64,000 bases of DNA, from assembly GCA_964036665.1 (NCBI GenBank), contig OZ038533.1, positions 10,128,413-10,192,412 of the forward strand. The letters run 5' to 3'. The notes below the pieces were generated by a model. The model ran no database searches and was not told the origin of the DNA. It saw only the letters and a program-made list of their open reading frames with translations. Below are positions 8,741-21,987 of the stretch, one piece after another (positions within the stretch are counted from its first letter, which is position 1; each line of letters opens with the position of its first letter). The stretch is from Gordius sp. MW1 (taxonomy: Eukaryota; Nematomorpha; Gordioida; Gordea; Gordiidae). The translations under genes and the position numbers were made by a program.

Positions 8741-11040
8741 GCTTAATTTTTTTAAAAATGCACTATGCGATCATGATTTTAAAGTAATAGTTTTCTGATT
8801 CTGATAAATTTTTACTTGAGATCATAGAAACCACGTCTGAAAACGACAACTTTCATCGGATGAATACGGTTCAAAGAAAAATATGTGAAAAATTTTGAGG
8901 TAAAAATATTTATTTTTTTCGATTCTCTGTGAAAGAGCGGAAAAAATATATAAAAGTAAGCCAATTTGAGAATCTTATTATCCTCGATTGACTTCCGAAA
9001 AGAGGTTTTAAGCTGCGAAAACTATCATTTTGACAAAAGACAACGTTTTATTGTTGCGACTAGTTTGTTGTATCGCAACGTGAGTGCTTAATTTTTCAAA
9101 AATGCACAATGCGATCATGATTTCAAAGATAGTTTTATGATTCTGATAAATTTTTACTTGAGATCATAGAAACCACGTCTGAAAACGACAACTTTCATCG
9201 GATGAATACGGTTCAAAGAAAAATATGTGAAAAATTTTGAGGTAAAAATATTTATTCTTTTCAATTCTATGTGAAAGAGCATGAAAAAATATATAAATTA
9301 AGCCAATTTGAGAATCCTATTATCCGAGATTGACTTCTGAAGAGAGGTTTTAAGCTGCAAGAACTATCATTTTGACAAAAGACAACGTTTTATTGTTGCG
9401 ATTAGTTTGTTGTATCGCAACGTGAGTGCTTAATTTTTGAAAATGGCTCTATGCGATCATGATTTTAAAGTAATAGTTTTCAGATTCTGATAAATTTTTA
9501 CTTGGGATCATAGAAACCACGTCTGAAAACGACAACTTTCATCGGATGAATACGGTTCAAAGAAAAATATGTGAAAAATTTTGAGGTAAAAATATTTATT
9601 TTTTTTGATTCTATGTGAAAGAGCGTAAAAAAATATATAAAAGTAAGCCAATTTGAGAATCCTATTATCCTCGATTGACTTCCGAAAAGAGGTTTTAAAC
9701 TGCGAGAACTATCATTTGATAAAAGACAACGTTTTATTGTTGCGACTAGTTTGTTGTATCGCAACGTGAGTGCTTAATTTTTCAAAAATGCACTATGCGA
9801 TCATGATTTTAAAGTAATAGTTTTCTGATTCTGATAAATTTTTACTTGAGATCATAGAAACCACGTCTGAAAACGACAACTTTCATCGGATGAATACGGT
9901 TCAAAGAAAAATATGTGAAAAATTTTGAGGTAAAAATATTTATTTTTTTCGATTCTCTGTGAAAGAGCGGAAAAAAATATATAAAAGTAAGCCAATTTGA
10001 GAATCTTATTATCCTCGATTGACTTCCGAAAAGAGGTTTTAAGCTGCGAAAACTATCATTTTGACAAAAGACAACGTTTTATTGTTGCGACTAGTTTGTT
10101 GTATCGCAACGTGAGTGCTTAATTTTTCAAAAATGCACAATGCGATCATGATTTCAAAGATAGTTTTATGATTCTGTTAAATTTTTACTTGAGATCATAG
10201 AAACCACGTCTGAAAACGACAACTTTCATCGGATGAATACGGTTCAAAGAAAAATATGTGAAAAATTTTGAGGTAAAAATATTTATTTTTTTCGATTCTA
10301 TGTGAAAGAGCGTAAAAAAATATATAAAAGTAAGCCAATTTGAGAATCCTATTATCCTCGATTGACTTCCGAAAAGAGGTTTTAAGCTGCGAGAACTATC
10401 ATTTTGACAAAAGACAACGTTTTATTGTTGCGACTAGTTTGTTGTATCGCAACGTGAGTGCTTAATTTTTCAAAAATGCATTATGCGATCATGATTTCAA
10501 AGTAATAGTTTTCTGATTCTGATAAATTTTTACTTTTTATCATGGAAACCACGTCTGAAAACGACAACTTTCATCGGATGAATACTGTTCAAAGAAAAAT
10601 ATGTGAAAGATTTTGAGGTAAAAATATTTATTTTTTTAATTCTATATGAAAGAGCATGAAAAAATATATAAAAGTAAGCCAATTTGAGAATCCTATTATC
10701 CTCGATTGACTTCTGAAAAGAGGTTTTAAGCTGCGAGAACTATCATTTTGACAAAAGACAACGTTTTATTGTTGCGATTAGTTTGTTGTATCGCAACGTG
10801 AGTGCTTAATTTTTGAAAATGGCTCTATGCGATCATGATTTCAAAGTAATAGTTTTCAGATTCTGATAAATTTTTACTTGGGATCATAGAAACCACGTCT
10901 GAAAACGACAACTTTCATCGGATGAATACAATTCAATGAAAAATATGTGAAAAATTTTGAGGTAAAAATATTTATTTTTTTCGATTCTATGTGAAAGAGC
11001 GTAAAAAAATATATAAAAGTAAGCCAATTTGAGAATCCTA
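8741..11040. repeat. Family B zone, copies of the 4.9-5.9 kb segments followed by T and G monomers
   Basis: From 8,750 to 10,288 this is made of the two duplicated segments described above. From about 10,290 to 11,040 ordinary T and G monomers follow, the G copy having GAATACAATTCAATG near 10,923. This unusual variant marks the left limit of the four-monomer cassette that begins next. Confidence 0.82.
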
Positions 11041-12290
11041 TTATCCTCGATTGACTTCCGAAAAGAGGTTTTAAGCTGCGAGAACTATCATTTTGACAAA
11101 AGACAACGTTTTATTGTTGCGACTAGTTTGTTGTATCGCAACGTGAGTGCTTAATTTTTCAAAAATGCACAATGCGATCATGATTTCAAAGTAATAGTTT
11201 TCTGATTCTGATAAATTTTTACTTGAGATCATAGAAACCACGTCTGAAAACGACAACTTTCATCGGATGAATACGGTTCAAAGAAAAATATGTGAAAAAT
11301 TTTGAGGTAAAAATATTTATTTTTTTCGATTCTATGTGAAAGAGCGTAAAAAAATATATAAAAGTAAGCCAATTTGAGAATCCTACTCGATTGACTTCCG
11401 AAAAGAGGTTTTAAGCTGCGAGAACTATCATTTTGACAAAAGACAACGTTTTATTGTTGCGACTAGTTTGTTTTATCGCAACGTGAGTGCTTAATTTTTC
11501 AAAAATCCACAATGCGATCATGATTTCAAAGTAATAGTTTTCTGATTCTGATAAATTTTTACTTGAGATCATAGAAACCACGTCTGAAAACGACAACTTT
11601 CATCGGATGAATACGGTTTAAAGAAAAATATGTGAAAAATTTTGAGGTAAAAATATTTATTTTTTTCGATTCTATGTGAAAGAGCGGAAAAAAATATATA
11701 AAAGAAAGCCAATTTGAGAATCTTATTATCCTCGATTGACTTCTGAAAAGAGGTTTTAAGCTGCGAGAACTATCATTTTGACAAAAGACAACGTTTTATT
11801 GTTGCGACTAGTTTGTTGTATAGCAACGTGAGTGCTTAATTTTTGAAAATGGCTCTATGCGATCATGATTTCAAAGTAATGGTTTTCAGATTCTGATAAA
11901 TTTTTACTTGGGATCATAGAAACCACGTCTGAAAACGACAACTTTCATCGGATGAATACGGTTCAAAGAAAAATATGTGAAAAATTTTGAGGTAAAAATA
12001 TTTATTTTTTTCGATTCTATGTGAAAGAGCGTAAAAAAATATATAAAAGTAAGCCAATTTGAGAATCCTATTATCCTCGATTGACTTCCGCAAAGAGGTT
12101 TTAAGCTGCGAGAACTATCATTTTGACAAAAGACAACGTTTTATTGTTGCGATTAGTTTGTTGTATCGCAACGTGAGTGCTTAATTTTTCAAAAATGCAT
12201 TAAGCGATCATGATTTCAAAGTAATAGTTTTCTGATTCTGATAAATTTTTACTTTTTATCATGGAAACCACGTCTGAAAACGACAACTTT
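11041..12290. repeat. Four-monomer cassette A-A*-G*-T*, copy 1
   Basis: The cassette holds four monomers in fixed order. A is ordinary class A. A* has the 5-bp deletion TCCTACTCGATTG (11,381), GTTTTATCGCAAC and AATCCACAATG. G* has GAGCGGAAAAAAATA, AAAGAAAGCC, a broken dyad (GTATAGCAAC) and GTAATGGTTTTCAG. T* has GCATTAAGCGATC. The same series recurs 7,229 bp downstream at 18.27-19.52 kb, all three markers having the same offset. Confidence 0.87.
11051..11238. repeat. Exemplar of B class A (diagnostic half-monomer)
   Basis: The A class has linked markers ACTTCCGAAAAGAGG, GTTGCGACTAG, CAAAAATGCACAATGCG, TTTTCTGATTCTG and ACTTGAGATCATAG. Because none of these changes creates a stop on the minus strand, each A monomer contains a 61-codon minus-strand open frame. 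That frame is a by-product of the class and not evidence of a gene. Confidence 0.85.
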
Positions 12291-12379
12291 CATCGGATGA
12301 ATACGGTTCAAAGAAAAATATGTGAAAAATTTTGAGGTAAAAATATTTATTTTTTTCGATTCTATGTGAAAGAGCGTAA

Positions 12380-13690
12380 AAAAATATATAAAAGTAAGCC
12401 AATTTGAGAATCCTACTCGATTGACTTCCGAAAAGAGGTTTTAAGCTGCGAGAACTATCATTTTGACAAAAGACAACGTTTTATTGTTGCGACTAGTTTG
12501 TTTTATCGCAACGTGAGTGCTTAATTTTTCAAAAATCCACAATGCGATCATGATTTTAAAGTAATAGTTTTCTGATTCTGATAAATTTTTACTTGAGATC
12601 ATAGAAACCACGTCTGAAAACGACAACTTTCATCGGATGAATACGGTTCAAAGAAAAATATGTGAAAAATTTTGAGGTAAAAATATTTATTTTTTTCGAT
12701 TCTATGTGAAAGAGCGGAAAAAAATATATAAAAGAAAGCCAATTTGAGAATCTTATTATCCTCGATTGACTTCTGAAAAGAGGTTTTAAGCTGCGAGAAC
12801 TATCATTTTGACAAAAGACAACGTTTTATTGTTGCGACTAGTTTGTTGTATAGCAACGTGAGTGCTTAATTTTTGAAAATGGCTCTATGCGATCATGATT
12901 TCAAAGTAATGGTTTTCAGATTCTGATAAATTTTTACTTGGGATCATAGAAACCACGTCTGAAAACGACAACTTTCATCGGATGAATACGGTTCAATGAA
13001 AAATATGTGAAAAATTTTGAGGTAAAAATATTTATTTTTTTCGATTCTATGTGAAAGAGCGTAAAAAAATATATAAAAGTAAGCCAATTTGAGAATCCTA
13101 TTATCCTCGATTGACTTCCGAAAAGAGGTTTTAAGCTGCGAGAACTATCATTTTGACAAAAGACAACGTTTTATTGTTGCGACTAGTTTGTTGTATCGCA
13201 ACGTGAGTGCTTAATTTTTCAAAAATGCACAATGCGATCATGATTTCAAAGTAATAGTTTTCTGATTCTGATAAATTTTTACTTGAGATCATAGAAACCA
13301 CGTCTGAAAACGACAACTTTCATCGGATGAATACGGTTCAAAGAAAAATATGTGAAAAATTTTGAGGTAAAAATATTTATTTTTTTCGATTCTATGTGAA
13401 AGAGCGTAAAAAAATATATAAAAGTAAGCCAATTTGAGAATCCTACTCGATTGACTTCCGAAAAGAGGTTTTAAGCTGCGAGAACTATCATTTTGACAAA
13501 AGACAACGTTTTATTGTTGCGACTAGTTTGTTTTATCGCAACGTGAGTGCTTAATTTTTCAAAAATCCACAATGCGATCATGATTTCAAAGTAATAGTTT
13601 TCTGATTCTGATAAATTTTTACTTGAGATCATAGAAACCACGTCTGAAAACGACAACTTTCATCGGATGAATACGGTTCAAAGAAAAATA
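12380..13690. repeat. Partial cassette copies (A*-G*, then A-A*)
   Basis: The A* deletion marker recurs at 12,411 and 13,441, both 1,030 bp from the previous one. The 12.4 kb copy has A* and G* but continues into an ordinary A monomer instead of T*. The 13.1-13.7 kb copy has A and A* and then ordinary T. These are truncated products of the cassette duplication. Confidence 0.8.
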
Positions 13691-13795
13691 TGTGAAAAAT
13701 TTTGAGGTAAAAATATTTATTTTTTTTGATTCTATGTGAAAGAGCGTAAAAAAATATATAAAAGTAAGCCAATTTGAGAATCCTATTATCCTCGA

Positions 13796-13989
13796 TTGAC
13801 TTCCGCAAAGAGGTTTTAAGCTGCGAGAACTATCATTTTGACAAAAGACAACGTTTTATTGTTGCGATTAGTTTGTTGTATCGCAACGTGAGTGCTTAAT
13901 TTTTCAAAAATGCATTATGCGATCATGATTTCAAAGTAATAGTTTTCTGATTCTGATAAATTTTTACTTTTTATCATGGAAACCACGTC
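13796..13989. repeat. Exemplar of B class T (diagnostic half-monomer)
   Basis: The T class has linked markers ACTTCCGCAAAGAGG, GTTGCGATTAG, CAAAAATGCATTATGCG, TTTTCTGATTCTG and TTTTTATCATGGAAACC. It is often followed by GAATACTGTTCAAAG, GAAAGATTTTGAGG and TTTTAATTCTATATG. The markers stay together in most T copies across 6-40 kb, and the class is rare after 44 kb. Confidence 0.85.
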
Positions 13990-14140
13990 TGAAAACGACA
14001 ACTTTCAACGGATGAATACTGTTCAAAGAAAAATATGTGAAAGATTTTGAGGTAAAAATATTTATTTTTTTTAATTCTATATGAAAGAGCATGAAAAAAT
14101 ATATAAAAGTAAGCCAATTTGAGAATCCTATTATCCTCGA

Positions 14141-14335
14141 TTGACTTCTGAAAAGAGGTTTTAAGCTGCGAGAACTATCATTTTGACAAAAGACAACGTT
14201 TTAATGTTGCGATTAGTTTGTTGTATCGCAACGTGAGTGCTTAATTTTTGAAAATGGCTCTATGCGATCATGATTTCAAAGTAATAGTTTTCAGATTCTG
14301 ATAAATTTTTACTTGGGATCATAGAAACCACGTCT
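14141..14335. repeat. Exemplar of B class G (diagnostic half-monomer)
   Basis: The G class has linked markers GACTTCTGAAAAGAGG, GTTGCGATTAG, TTTTTGAAAATGGCTCTATG, TTTTCAGATTCTG and ACTTGGGATCATAG. It is often followed by GGTTCAATGAAAAATATG and CGATTCTATGTGAAAGAGCG. It is present throughout the B array. Confidence 0.85.
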
Positions 14336-17300
14336 GAAAACGACAACTTTCATCGGATGAATACGGTTCAATGAAAAATATGTGAAAAATTTTGAGGTAA
14401 AAATATTTATTTTTTTCGATTCTATGTGAAAGAGCGTAAAAAAATATATAAAAGTAAGCCAATTTGAGAATCCTATTATCCTCAATTGACTTCCGAAAAG
14501 AGGTTTTAAGCTGCGAGAACTATCATTATGACAAAAGACAACGTTTTATTGTTGCGACTAGTTTGTTGTATCGCAACGTGAGTGCTTAATTTTTCAAAAA
14601 TGCACAATGCGATCATGATTTCAAAGTAATAGTTTTCTGATTCTGATAAATTTTTACTTGAGATCATAGAAACCACGTCTGAAAACGACAACTTTCATCG
14701 GATGAATACGGTTCAAAGAAAAATATGTGAAAAATTTTGAGGTAAAAATATTATTTTTTTTGATTCTATGTGAAAGAGCGTAAAAAAATATATAAAAGTA
14801 AGCCAATTTGAGAATCCTATTATCCTCGATTGACTTCCGCAAAGAGGTTTTAAGCTGCGAGAACTATCATTTTGACAAAAGACAACGTTTTATTGTTGCG
14901 ATTAGTTTGTTGTATCGCAACGTGAGTGCTTAATTTTTCAAAAATGCATTATGCGATCATGATTTCAAAGTAATAGTTTTCTGATTCTGATAAATTTTTA
15001 CTTTTTATCATGGAAACCACGTCTGAAAACGACAACTTTCATCGGATGAATACTGTCCAAAGAAAAATATGTGAAAGATTTTGAGGTAAAAATATTTATT
15101 TGTTTTAATTCTATATGAAAGAGCATGAAAAAATATATAAAAGTAAGCCAATTTGAGAATCCTATTATCCTCGATTGACTTCTGAAAAGAGGTTTTAAGC
15201 TGCGAGAACTATCATTTTGACAAAAGACAACGTTTTATTGTTGCGATTAGTTTGTTGTATCGCAATGTGAGTGCTTAATTTTTGAAAATGGCTTTATGCG
15301 ATCATGATTTCAAAGTAATAGTTTTCAGATTCTGATAAATTTTTACTTGGGATCATAGAAACCACGTCTGAAAACGACAACTTTCATCGGATGAATACGG
15401 TTCAATGAAAAATATGTGAAAAATTTTGAGGTAAAAATATTTATTTTTTTCGATTCTATGTGAAAGAGCGTAAAAAAATATATAAAAGTAAGCCAATTTG
15501 AGAATCCTATTATCCTCGATTGACTTCCGAAAAGAGGTTTTAAGCTGCGAGAACTATCATTTTGACAAAAGACAACCTTTTATTGTTGCGACTAGTTTGT
15601 TGTATCGCAACGTGAGTGCTTAATTTTTCAAAAATGCATTATGCGATCATGATTTCAAAGTAATAGTTTTCTGATTCTGATAAATTTTTACTTTTTATCA
15701 TGGAAACCACGTCTGAAAACGACAACTTTCATCGGATGAATACGGTTCAAAGAAAAATATGTGAAAGATTTTGAGGTAAAAATATTTATTTTTTTCGATT
15801 CTATGTGAAAGAGCGTAAAAAAATATATAAAAGTAAGCCAATTTGAGAATCCTATTATCCTCGATTGACTTCCGCAAAGAGGTTTTAAGCTGCGAGAACT
15901 ATCATTTTGACAAAAGACAACGTTTTATTGTTGCGATTAGTTTGTTGTATCGCAACGTGAGTGCTTAATTTTTCAAAAATGCAAAATGCGATCATGATTT
16001 CAAAGTAATAGTTTTCTGATTCTGATAAATTTTTACTTGAGATCATAGAAACCACGTCTGAAAACGACAACTTTCATCGGATGAATACGGTTCAAAGAAA
16101 AATATGTGAAAAATTTTGAGGTAAAAATATTTATTTTTTTTGATTCTATGTGAAAGAGCGTAAAAAAATATATAAAAGTAAGCCAATTTGAGAATCCTAT
16201 TATCCTCGATTGACTTCCGCAAAGAGGTTTTAAGCTGCGAGAACTATCATTTTGACAAAAGACAACGTTTTATTGTTGCGATTAGTTTGTTGTATCGCAA
16301 CGTGAGTGCTTAATTTTTCAAAAATGCATTATGCGATCATGATTTCAAAGTAATAGTTTTCTGATTCTGATAAATTTTTACTTTTTATCATGGAAACCAC
16401 GTCTGAAAACGACAACTTTCATCGGATGAATACTGTTCAAAGAAAAATATGTGAAAGATTTTGAGGTAAAAATATTTATTTTTTTCGATTCTATGTGAAA
16501 GAGCGTAAAAAAATATATAAAAGTAAGCCAATTTGAGAATCCTATTATCCTCGATTGACTTCCGAAAAGAGGTTTTAAGCTGCGAGAACTATCGTTTTGA
16601 CAAAAGACAACGTTTTATTGTTGCGACTAGTTTGTTGTATCGCAACGTGAGTGCTTAATTTTTCAAAAATGCACAATGCGATCATGATTTCAAAGTAATA
16701 GTTTTCTGATTCTGATAAATTTTTACTTGAGATCATAGAAACCACGTCTGAAAACGACAACTTTCATCGGATGAATACTGTTGAAAGAAAAATATGTGAA
16801 AGATTTTGAGGTAAAAATATTTATTTTTTTTGATTCTATGTGAAAGAGCGTAAAAAAATATATAAAAGTAAGCCAATTTGAGAATCCTATTATCCTCGAT
16901 TGACTTCCGCAAAGAGGTTTTAAGCTGCGAGAACTATCATTTTGACAAAAGACAACGTTTTATTGTTGCGATTAGTTTGTTGTATCGCAACGTGAGTGCT
17001 TAATTTTTGAAAATGGCTCTATGCGATCATGATTTCAAAGTAATAGTTTTCAGATTCTGGTAAATTTTTACTTGGGATCATAGAAACCACGTCTGAAAAC
17101 GACAACTTTAATCGGATGAATACGGTTCAATGAAAAATATGTGAAAAATTTTGAGGTAAAAATATTTATTTTTTTCGATTCTATGTGAAAGAGCGTAAAA
17201 AAATATATAAAAGTAAGCCAATTTGAGAATCCTATTATCCTTTATTGACTTCCGCAAAGAGGTTTTAAGCTGCGAGAACTATCATTTTGACAAAAGACAA

Positions 17301-18269
17301 CGTTTTATTGTTGCGATTAGTTTGTTGTATCGCAACGTGAGTGCTTAATTTTTCAAAAATGCATTATGCGATCATGATTTCAAAGTAATAGTTTTCTGAT
17401 TCTGATATATTTTTACTTTTTATCATGGAAACCACGTCTGAAATCGACAACTTTCATCGGATGAATACGGTTCAAAGAAAAATATGTGAAAAATTTTGAG
17501 GTAAAAATATTTATTTTTTTCAATTCTATGTGAAAGAGCATGAAAAAATATATAAAAGTAAGCCAATTTGAGAATCCTATTATCCTCGATTGACTTCCGC
17601 AAAGAGGTTTTAAGCTGCGAGAACTATCATTTTGACAAAAGACAACGTTTTATTGTTGCGATTAGTTTGTTGTATCGCAACGTGAGTGCTTAATTTTTCA
17701 AAAATGCATTATGCGATCATGATTTCAAAGTAATAGTTTTCTGATTCTGATAAATTTTTACTTTTTATCATGGAAACCACGTCTGAAAACGACAACTTTC
17801 ATCGGATGAATACTGTTCAAAGAAAAATATGTGAAAGATTTTGAGGTAAAAATATTTATTTTTTTTAATTCTATATGAAAGAGCATGAAAAAATATATAA
17901 AAGTAAGCCAATTTGAGAATCCTATTATCCTCGATTGACTTCTGAAAAGAGGTTTTAAGCTGCGAGAACTATCATTTTGACAAAAGACAACGTTTTATTG
18001 TTGCGATTAGTTTGTTGTATCGCAACGTGAGTGCTTAATTTTTGAAAATGGCTCTATGCGATCATGATTTCAAAGTAATAGTTTTCAGATTCTGATAAAT
18101 TTTTACTTGGGATCATAGAAACCACGTCTGAAAACGACAACTTTCATCGGATGAATACGGTTCAATGAAAAATATGTGAAAAATTTTGAGGTAAAAATAT
18201 TTATTTTTTTCGATTCTATGTGAAAGAGCGTAAAAAAATATATAAAAGTAAGCCAATTTGAGAATCCTA

Positions 18270-19520
18270 TTATCCTCGATTGACTTCCGAAAAGAGGTTT
18301 TAAGCTGCGAGAACTATCATTTTGACAAAAGACAACGTTTTATTGTTGCGACTAGTTTGTTGTATCGCAACGTGAGTGCTTAATTTTTCAAAAATGCACA
18401 ATGCGATCATGATTTCAAAGTAATAGTTTTCTGATTCTGATAAATTTTTACTTGAGATCATAGAAACCACGTCTGAAAACGACAACTTTCATCGGATGAA
18501 TACGGTTCAAAGAAAAATATGTGAAAAATTTTGAGGTAAAAATATTTATTTTTTTCGATTCTATGTGAAAGAGCGTAAAAAAATATATAAAAGTAAGCCA
18601 ATTTGAGAATCCTACTCGATTGACTTCCGAAAAGAGGTTTTAAGCTGCGAGAACTATCATTTTGACAAAAGACAACGTTTTATTGTTGCGACTAGTTTGT
18701 TTTATCGCAACGTGAGTGCTTAATTTTTCAAAAATCCACAATGCGATCATGATTTCAAAGTAATAGTTTTCTGATTCTGATAAATTTTTACTTGAGATCA
18801 TAGAAACCACGTCTGAAAACGACAACTTTCATCGGATGAATACGGTTCAAAGAAAAATATGTGAAAAATTTTGAGGTAAAAATATTTATTTTTTTCGATT
18901 CTATGTGAAAGAGCGGAAAAAAATATATAAAAGAAAGCCAATTTGAGAATCTTATTATCCTCGATTGACTTCTGAAAAGAGGTTTTAAGCTGCGAGAACT
19001 ATCATTTTGACAAAAGACAACGTTTTATTGTTGCGACTAGTTTGTTGTATAGCAACGTGAGTGCTTAATTTTTGAAAATGGCTCTATGCGATCATGATTT
19101 TAAAGTAATGGTTTTAAGATTCTGATAAATTTTTACTTGGGATCATAGAAACCACGTCTGAAAACGACAACTTTCATCGGATGAATACGGTTCAAAGAAA
19201 AATATGTGAAAAATTTTGAGGTAAAAATATTTATTTTTTTCGATTCTATGTGAAAGAGCGTAAAAAAATATATAAAAGTAAGCCAATTTGAGAATCCTAT
19301 TATCCTCGATTGACTTCCGCAAAGAGGTTTTAAGCTGCGAGAACTATCATTTTGACAAAAGACAACGTTTTATTGTTGCGATTAGTTTGTTGTATCGCAA
19401 CGTGAGTGCTTAATTTTTCAAAAATGCATTAAGCGATCATGATTTCAAAGTAATAGTTTTCTGATTCTGATAAATTTTTACTTTTTATCATGGAAACCAC
19501 GTCTGAAAACGACAACTTTC
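18270..19520. repeat. Four-monomer cassette A-A*-G*-T*, copy 2
   Basis: This copy is 7,229 bp from copy 1 and 5,169 bp from the partial copy at 13.1 kb. The A* marker is at 18,610, the broken dyad of G* near 19,047 and GCATTAAGCGATC of T* near 19,430. Minor differences from copy 1 include GATTTTAAAG and GGTTTTAAGATTC near 19.1 kb. Confidence 0.87.
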
Positions 19521-21000
19521 ATCGGATGAATACTGTTCAAAGAAAAATATGTGAAAGATTTTGAGGTAAAAATATTTATTTTTTTTTAATTCTATATGAA
19601 AGAGCATGAAAAAATATATAAAAGTAAGCCAATTTGAGAATCCTATTATCCTCGATTGACTTCTGAAAAGAGGTTTTAAGCTGCGAGAACTATCATTTTG
19701 ACAAAAGACAACGTTTTATTGTTGCGATTAGTTTGTTGTATCGCAACGTGAGTGCTTAATTTTTGAAAATGGCTCTATGCGATCATGATTTCAAAGTAAT
19801 AGTTTTCAGATTCTGATAAATTTTTACTTGGGATCATAGAAACCACGTCTGAAAACGACAACTTTCATCGGATGAATACGGTTCAATGAAAAATATGTGA
19901 AAATTCTTGAGGTAAAAATATTAATTTTTTTCGATTCTATGTGAAAGAGCGTAAAAAAATATATAAAAGTAAGCCAATTTGAGAATCCTATTATCCTCGA
20001 TTGACTTCCGAAAAGAGGTTTTAAGCTGCGAGAACTATCATTTTGACAAAAGACAACGTTTTATTGTTGCGACTAGTTTGTTGTATCGCAACGTGAGTGC
20101 TTAATTTTTCAAAAATGCACAATGCGATCATGATTTCAAAGTAATAGTTTTCTGATTCTGATAAATTTTTACTTGAGATCATAGAAACCACGTCTGAAAA
20201 CGACAACTTTCATCGGATGAATACGGTTCAAAGAAAAATATGTGAAAAATTTTTAGGTAAAAATATTATTTTTTTTGATTCTATGTGAAAGAGCGTAAAA
20301 AAATATATAAAAGTAAGCCAATTTGAGAATCCTATTATCCTCGATTGACTTCCGCAAAGAGGTTTTAAGCTGCGAGAACTATCATTTTGACAAAAGACAA
20401 CGTTTTATTGTTGCGATTAGTTTGTTGTATCGCAACGTGAGTGCTTAATTTTTCAAAAATGCATTATGCGATCATGATTTCAAAGTAATAGTTTTCTGAT
20501 TCTGATAAAATTTTACTTTTTATCATGGAAACCACGTCTGAAAACGACAACTTTCATCGGATGAATACTGTTCAAAGAAAAATATGTGAAAGATTTTGAG
20601 GTAAAAATATTTATTTGTTTTAATTCTATATGAAAGAGCATGAAAAAATATATAAAAGTAAGCCAATTTGAGAATCCTATTATCCTCGATTGACTTCTGA
20701 AAAGAGGTTTTAAGCTGCGAGAACTATCATTTTGACAAAAGACAACGTTTTATTGTTGCGATTAGTTTGTTGTATCGCAATGTGAGTGCTTAATTTTTGA
20801 AAATGGCTCTATGCGATCATGATTTCAAAGTAATAGTTTTCAGATTCTGATAAATTTTTACTTGGGATCATAGAAACCACGTCTGAAAACGACAACTTTC
20901 ATCGGATGAATACGGTTCAATGAAAAATATGTGAAAAATTTTGAGGTAAAAATATTTATTTTTTTTGATTCTATGTGAAAGAGCGTAAAAAAATATATAA
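19230..21000. repeat. Five-monomer block duplicated at 21,988-23,758 (8-monomer offset)
   Basis: Five separate rare markers all sit exactly 2,758 bp (or 2,759) from their partners: GCATTAAGCG (19,422/22,181), AAATTCTTGAGG (19,901/22,659), AAATATTATT (20,261/23,019), TTATTTGTTT (20,611/23,369) and CAATGTGAG (20,779/23,537). The block runs T* G A T G. Sequence beyond either end differs between copies. Confidence 0.88.
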
Positions 21001-21987
21001 AAGTAAGCCAATTTGAGAATCCTATTATCCTCGATTGACTTCCGAAAAGAGGTTTTAAGCTGCGAGAACTATCATTTTGACAAAAGACAACCTTTTATTG
21101 TTGCGACTAGTTTGTTGTATCGCAACGTGAGTGCTTAATTTTTCAAAAATGCACAATGCGATCATGATTTCAAAGTAATAGTTTTCTGATTCTGATAAAT
21201 TTTTACTTGAGATCATAGAAACCACGTCTGAAAACGACAACTTTCATCGGATGAATACGGTTCAAAGAAAAATATGTGAAAAATTTTGAGGTAAAAATAT
21301 TTATTTTTTTTTGATTCTATGTGAAAGAGCGTAAAAAAATATATAAATGTAAGCCAATTTGAGAATCCTATTATCCTCGATTGACTTCCGCAAAGAGGTT
21401 TTAAGCTGCGAGAACTATCATTTTGACAAAAGACAACGTTTTATTGTTGCGATTAGTTTGTTGTATCGCAACGTGAGTGCTTAATTTTTCAAAAATGCAT
21501 TATGCGATCATGATTTCAAAGTAATAGTTTTCTGATTCTGATAAATTTTTACTTTTTATCATGGAAACCACGTCTGAAAACGACAACTTTCATCGGATGA
21601 ATACTTTTCAAAGAAAAATATGTGAAAGATTTTGAGGTAAAAATATTTATTTTTTTCTATTCTATGTGAAAGAGCGTAAAAAAATATAAAAGTAAGCCAA
21701 TTTGAGAATCCTATTATCCTCGATTGACTTCCGAAAAGAGGTTTTAAGCTGCGAGAACTATCATTTTGACAAAAGACAACGTTTTATTGTTGCGACTAGT
21801 TTGTTGTATCGCAACGTGAGTGCTTAATTTTTCAAAAATGCACAATGCGATCATGATTTCAAAGTAATAGTTTTCTGATTCTGATAAATTTTTACTTGAG
21901 ATCATAGAAACCACGTCTGAAAACGACAACTTTCATCGGATGAATACGGTTCAAAGAAAAATAAGTGAAAAATTTTGAGGTAAAAAT
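21001..21987. repeat. B monomers A-T-A between the two 8-monomer-offset blocks
   Basis: Three monomers fill the gap between the copies. They include ACAACCTTTTATTG (21,089), shared with 15.57, 27.59, 30.28 and 33.72 kb. The GTAAAAAAATATAAAAG variant near 21,680 has lost one TA from the TATATAAAAG motif. Nothing else was seen. Confidence 0.78.

Larger units (their letters stand above)
13691..18229. repeat. Family B zone of mixed T, G and A monomers
   Basis: About 13 monomers, read as T G A T G T A T A G T T G. The block 14.3-15.6 kb recurs at about 19.8-21.1 kb, offset 5,515 bp (16 monomers). Shared marks are AAATATTATTTTTTTTGATT, in which one T is lost (14,746 and 20,261), TTATTTGTTTTAATTC, GCAATGTGAG and ACAACCTTTTATTG. 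The monomer near 15.6 kb has the A-class GACTAG upstream but T-class GCATTA and TTTTTATCATGG, so it is an A/T recombinant. Confidence 0.8.

Noticed and set aside
5020-9764. Two identical 88-codon minus-strand frames (5,020-5,286 and 9,498-9,764)
   Set aside because: They lie in the block duplicated at 4,478 bp, so identity reflects recent DNA copying. Similar but broken frames occur in the other B monomers.
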